Origin: Actinomycetota bacterium
GTDB taxonomy: Bacteria > Actinomycetota > Thermoleophilia > Gaiellales > Gaiellaceae
DNA length: 8,411 nucleotides
Reading direction: 5' to 3'
Assembly: GCA_016870235.1 (NCBI GenBank)
Contig: VGCB01000087.1
Coordinates: 1-8,411 of the forward strand
Position numbers and translations under genes: made by a program
In this document: piece by piece, positions 5,418-8,411 of the stretch
How positions within the stretch are numbered: the stretch's first letter is position 1
How the letters are laid out: the number at the start of each line of letters is the position of its first letter
The notes under the pieces: model-generated
Told to the model about the DNA's origin: nothing
Database searches by the model: none
Seen by the model: only the letters and a program-made list of their open reading frames with translations

Positions 5418-6477
5418 AGGCAGGCGCCGGCGGATCGCCGCCGGTGGCGGCGACACGCGTCCGGCGCCGGCGCACCCGGATCCCGCCCTGCTGGAGCCGG
5501 TCGATCGCCACGGCCACGATCAGGATCGCCCCGGTCACCACCTGCTGCCAGAAGCTCGACACGCCCCAGATCGAGAGGCCGTTCTGGAGCGTGCCGATGA
5601 AGAGCACGCCGACCGCCGTCCCGACGACGCTGCCGACGCCGCCGAGGAAGCTCGTCCCGCCGAGGAGGACGGCGGCCGCCGCGTTCAGCGGGATGTCCTC
5701 GCCGACGAGCGGGCTGGCGGCGCCGAGCCGCCCCGCCTGGATCATCCCGCCGATCCCCGCACAGAGCCCGGCGATCGCGTAGACCATGATGAGCGTCCGT
5801 GCCACGTTGATCCCGGAAAGGCGCGCCGCGTCGATGTTGCCGCCGACCGCGTAGACGTCGCGACCGAAGTACGTCCAGCGGAGGACGACGAAGGCGATCA
5901 GGAACGTCGCGAGCATGATCCAGATCGGGGTCGCGATCCCGAGCCCCTTCCCGAAGCCGATGCCGTCGAGGAACGGGTCGGTGATGTACGTCGTCTTCGT
6001 GTCCGACCAGATGTTGACGATGCCACGGTAGAGCGACAGCGTGCCGAGCGTGACGACGAAGAACGAGAGGCCGACCTTGCCGATGAAGACGCCGTTGACC
6101 GCCCCGCCGATCACCGAGACGATCAGCAGCGTCACGATCACGGCCAGCCAGGCCGGCAGGCCGGCGTCGTTGAAGAGGTCGGAGAGCACGAGGCCGGAGA
6201 GCGCCAGGAGCGAGCCGACCGAGAGGTCGATCCCGCCCGTGAGGACGACGAACGTCATCCCCATCGAGACGACCCAGAGGATCGAGACGCTCGTCAGCAG
6301 GTTCTCGATGTTCGGCCACGTCGCAAAACGGTCGAGCGCGATCGAGAAGACGACGAAGAGGACGACGAGGAGCACGAGGACGACGGCGTAGCGGCTCGCG
6401 GACGACCACACCCCGGCCGCGTGATCGAGAACGCGCTGGCGCTGCCGGTCCTCGACGTGCTCGGGCGCAGCGGTCAC
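5416..6477 (-). CDS. sugar ABC transporter permease, RbsC/CUT2 family
   Basis: Membrane channel subunit of a CUT2 sugar importer (RbsC/XylH type), 353 aa. A 28-residue polar N-terminal extension precedes the first helix (about 30-48). The family hallmark GGIDLSVGSLLALSG is at about 81-95. The cytoplasmic coupling-type loop FGRDVYAVGGNIDAARLSG is at about 204-222. The conserved C-terminal block LLGGTSFLGGVGSVVGT is followed by the last helices, and the protein ends in an Arg-rich tail. The start is GTG at 6477: it overlaps the ATPase stop as GTGA and has GGGAGGG at a normal distance upstream. The frame stays open to 6738, but that part shadows the ATPase gene. Substrate unknown; ribose, xylose or another monosaccharide is typical. 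Confidence 0.92.
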   Translation of the reverse strand: MTAAPEHVEDRQRQRVLDHAAGVWSSASRYAVVLVLLVVLFVVFSIALDRFATWPNIENLLTSVSILWVVSMGMTFVVLTGGIDLSVGSLLALSGLVLSDLFNDAGLPAWLAVIVTLLIVSVIGGAVNGVFIGKVGLSFFVVTLGTLSLYRGIVNIWSDTKTTYITDPFLDGIGFGKGLGIATPIWIMLATFLIAFVVLRWTYFGRDVYAVGGNIDAARLSGINVARTLIMVYAIAGLCAGIGGMIQAGRLGAASPLVGEDIPLNAAAAVLLGGTSFLGGVGSVVGTAVGVLFIGTLQNGLSIWGVSSFWQQVVTGAILIVAVAIDRLQQGGIRVRRRRTRVAATGGDPPAPA

Positions 6478-7964
6478 TGGTGCCCTCCCGCGAAGTGCGC
6501 GATCCGCGCCTCGCTTGCCTCCTCGCGCGCGAGCGAGGCGACGACCCGGCCACGGAACATGACGAGAACGCGGTCGCAGAGCGTCCGCAGCTCGGGAATC
6601 TCGGACGACGAGACGAGCATCCCGATCCCGCCGCCCGCGGCCTCGGAGAGGAGCCGGTAGATCTCCGCCTTCGCGCCGACGTCGACTCCCCGCGTCGGCT
6701 CGTCGAGCAGCAGGAGCCGCGGCGATGTCCGGAGCCACTTGCCGAGGACGACCTTCTGCTGGTTGCCGCCGGAGAGCGTCGCGACCGGCACGCGCGGCGA
6801 GTGCGCACGGATCCGCAGGTCGGAGATCGCGCTGCGCACCTGGGCGAGCTCGAGCGCGGGCCGCGGCGGGCGCAGCCGCGCGATCCGCGCGGTCGACGCC
6901 ATCATCAGGTTCTCGCGCACGCTCATCTGCAAGACGAGCCCCTGCAGCTTCCGGTCGGCGGGGACGAACCCGACACCCGCCTTGATCGCCTCCCGCGGGT
7001 GCCGGAAGTGCGCCGGACGATCGCCGAGCTCGACGGTGCCGCTGCCCCGCCGCAGCCCGAACAGCGACTCCAGGAGTTCCGACCGGCCGGCGCCGACGAG
7101 GCCGGCCAGCCCGACGATCTCACCCGGAGCGACGTCGAGCGCCACGTCCGCGAACACGCCGGGAAGCGAGTAGCCGCGGACGCGGAGAAGTGCCTCCTGC
7201 GCGTCGCCGCCGTGCTCGATCGCCTCCATGTCCTCGAACGCGCGACCCGTCATCGCCTCGATCAGGGACGGGCGGTCGAACCCAGGGATCGGCCCTTCGG
7301 CGACCGTGTGCCCGTCGCGCAGGACGGTGACGCGGTCGCAGAGCTCGAAGATCTCGCTGAGCCGGTGCGAGACGAAGATCGTGGCGACGCCCTCCTCGCG
7401 CAGCCGCCGGACGAGGCCGAAGAGCGCGTGCACCTCGTCGTCGGTGAGCGAGCTCGTCGGCTCGTCGAGGATGAGGACACGGGCGTCGATCGAGAGCGCG
7501 CGCGCGATCTCGACCATCTGCTGCTGGTCGGGCCGCAGGCGGCGGACGGGGACCGCCGGGTCGAGGTCGAGGTCGAGGCGCGCGAGCGCCTCGCGGGCCC
7601 GCCGGCGGGTCGCCCGCCAGTCGATCAGGCCGCTCCGCCGCACCATCCGATGGCCGAGGAAGATGTTCTCGGCGATCGACAGCTCGGGTGCGAGGGTCGT
7701 CTCCTGGGTGACGGTCGCGATGCCCTGCCGCAGCGCGTCGGTCGGGCTCCGGAAGGTCGTCGCGGCCCCGCCGAACGTGAAGGCGCCGGCGTCCGGCTGC
7801 ACCTGGCCCGAGAGGATCTTCAGCATCGTCGACTTGCCCGAGCCGTTCTCGCCGACGAGCGCGTGCACCTCGCCCGGGAAGACCGAGAGCCGGGCGCCGC
7901 GAAGGGCGTGGACGCCGCCGTAGCGCTTGTGGACGTGCTCGGAGTGGAGGATCGGCTGCGCCAC
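6474..7964 (-). CDS. sugar ABC transporter ATP-binding protein, RbsA/CUT2 family
   Basis: Tandem ATPase that energises the CUT2 importer, 496 aa. Domain 1: Walker A GENGSGKST (38-46), Walker B LILDEPTSSLT (Asp167, Glu168), switch His200. Its signature is unusual, LRPDQQQ (143-149) in place of LSxGxQQ. Domain 2: degenerate Walker A GLVGAGRSE (288-296, Arg for Lys, usual in this family), canonical signature LSGGNQQ (397-403), Walker B LLLLDEPTRG (Asp421, Glu422), and SSSE (452-455) where the switch His would be. One composite site is therefore canonical and the other degenerate. The start is GTG at 7964; no SD is visible and a 13-bp hairpin sits 8 nt upstream. It overlaps the permease gene by 4 nt. 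Confidence 0.95.
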   Translation of the reverse strand: MAQPILHSEHVHKRYGGVHALRGARLSVFPGEVHALVGENGSGKSTMLKILSGQVQPDAGAFTFGGAATTFRSPTDALRQGIATVTQETTLAPELSIAENIFLGHRMVRRSGLIDWRATRRRAREALARLDLDLDPAVPVRRLRPDQQQMVEIARALSIDARVLILDEPTSSLTDDEVHALFGLVRRLREEGVATIFVSHRLSEIFELCDRVTVLRDGHTVAEGPIPGFDRPSLIEAMTGRAFEDMEAIEHGGDAQEALLRVRGYSLPGVFADVALDVAPGEIVGLAGLVGAGRSELLESLFGLRRGSGTVELGDRPAHFRHPREAIKAGVGFVPADRKLQGLVLQMSVRENLMMASTARIARLRPPRPALELAQVRSAISDLRIRAHSPRVPVATLSGGNQQKVVLGKWLRTSPRLLLLDEPTRGVDVGAKAEIYRLLSEAAGGGIGMLVSSSEIPELRTLCDRVLVMFRGRVVASLAREEASEARIAHFAGGHQ

Positions 7965-7972
7965 GGCTGAAG

Positions 7973-8003
7973 CGGGCCCGGGCGGTGTCGCCGCCCGGGC
8001 CCG
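7973..8003 (-). promoter_or_regulatory. 13-bp intercistronic hairpin between binding protein and ATPase
   Basis: CGGGCCCGGGCGG (7973-7985) and CCGCCCGGGCCCG (7991-8003) are perfectly complementary around a 5-nt loop. It fills most of the 49-nt gap. Such structures after binding-protein genes commonly stabilise the upstream mRNA and lower expression of the downstream transport genes. That role is inferred here. Confidence 0.65.
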
Positions 8004-8013
8004 GTCGCTCGTC

Positions 8014-8411
8014 CTACTTGATCGCCTTGATCTCGTCGTCCCAGCTCGGGAGCGAGTTGACGTTCGCCTTGGTCACGATCCGCGGCGGCAGGATCACGAC
8101 CTTCGGCATGCCCGCCGTCTGCTTCGTCGCGAGCAGGTACGCCGCCTTCACGGTCTCCCGACCGATCCCCGGCGACGCATTCTGCACCGACGCGGCGAGC
8201 CGGCCGTCCTTGACGGCGGCGATCCCGTCGGAGGTGCCGTTGAGCCCGATCACCGTCAGCTTTTTGCCGGCGGCACGCGCGGCGATGACGGCGCCGACAG
8301 CGCTCGGGTCGTTGTAGGCGATGACCGCGTCCATGTCGGGGTAGCGCTGGATCAACGCGTTGCCCGCCTTCTCGCCGCCGGTGACGGCGTCGTCAGCGTT
8401 GTCCTGCGTCC
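8014..8411 (-). CDS. sugar-binding protein of the ABC importer (partial, C-terminal part)
   Basis: C-terminal 132 residues of a periplasmic-binding-protein type 1 sugar-binding protein (RbsB/XylF class), which delivers substrate to the permease. The visible part contains AVIAYNDPSAVGAVIAAR, matching the family's conserved ND-x(2-3)-A-x-GA region. Next come VIGLNGTSDGIAAVKDGRL (family usually GFDGT) and ASVQNASPGIGRETV. The stop is TAG 8016-8014. The N-terminus and signal peptide are beyond the right edge; the frame is open to the edge. Binding-protein, ATPase, permease is the common order for CUT2 operons. The substrate cannot be told from this part. Confidence 0.9.
   Translation of the reverse strand, partial: TQDNADDAVTGGEKAGNALIQRYPDMDAVIAYNDPSAVGAVIAARAAGKKLTVIGLNGTSDGIAAVKDGRLAASVQNASPGIGRETVKAAYLLATKQTAGMPKVVILPPRIVTKANVNSLPSWDDEIKAIK

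Noticed and set aside
5281..6660. Long plus-strand frame (459 codons) opposite the permease
   Set aside because: The translation is a low-complexity Asp/Arg/Glu/His repeat typical of antisense GC-rich frames; the minus strand encodes a clear RbsC-type permease.
6478..6738. Extended permease start inside the ATPase gene
   Set aside because: The added residues only shadow the ATPase. GTG 6477 has a strong SD and the GTGA overlap typical of operons.
6480..7970. A 496-codon plus-strand frame mirroring the ATPase gene almost exactly
   Set aside because: Its translation is Arg/Asp/Glu-rich with no domain, and it is a by-product of high-GC codons on the minus strand. The minus-strand protein has every ATPase motif.
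8353..8355. TTG as the start of the binding protein gene
   Set aside because: The frame is open to the window edge and the upstream residues fit the fold, so the gene simply continues outside the window.

Overview
This is a very GC-rich window. Coding regions are tightly packed, third codon positions are strongly G/C, and GTG starts are common. Together with a TatA-type protein, an RbsABC-type sugar transporter and a possible TANNNT-type leaderless start, this suggests a high-GC actinobacterium, perhaps of the Thermoleophilia (Gaiellales/Solirubrobacterales) type. The lineage is inferred from composition and style only; no rRNA or other taxonomic marker is present.

Left part (1-2361): the C-terminal half of an MFS transporter enters from the left edge, with one apparent base missing near 130-137. 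It converges on, and overlaps by 47 bp, an uncharacterised 191-aa protein gene on the minus strand. Next to that, also on minus, is a gene for a low-complexity acidic Ala/Pro/Glu-rich protein. A 200-bp divergent gap then leads to a plus-strand gene for a small single-pass membrane protein, which ends at a GC-rich hairpin.

Middle (2394-3942): about 250 bp of non-coding DNA precedes ung (family 1 uracil-DNA glycosylase). A tatA-like gene starts 4 nt after the ung stop and is probably translationally coupled to it. After tatA comes a 230-bp gap holding four copies of a palindromic motif arranged as two stem-loops with compensating base differences. The outermost copy supplies the stop codon of the next gene.

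Right part (3940-8411, all minus strand): transcription runs leftward from a CUT2-type sugar ABC cassette: periplasmic binding protein (cut by the window edge), double-domain ATPase, then permease. The last two overlap by GTGA. Downstream are a 32-aa predicted secreted peptide with a good ribosome binding site and then a membrane-anchored GGDEF diguanylate cyclase. Strong hairpins with 5-nt loops lie at the binding protein/ATPase junction, at the permease stop, at the peptide/cyclase junction and inside the 5' end of the cyclase gene, so the locus may be one transcript divided by hairpins.

Most of the content belongs to known families. The parts most worth checking are the tiny secreted peptide beside the cyclase, the hairpin-punctuated operon, and the covarying intergenic repeats.
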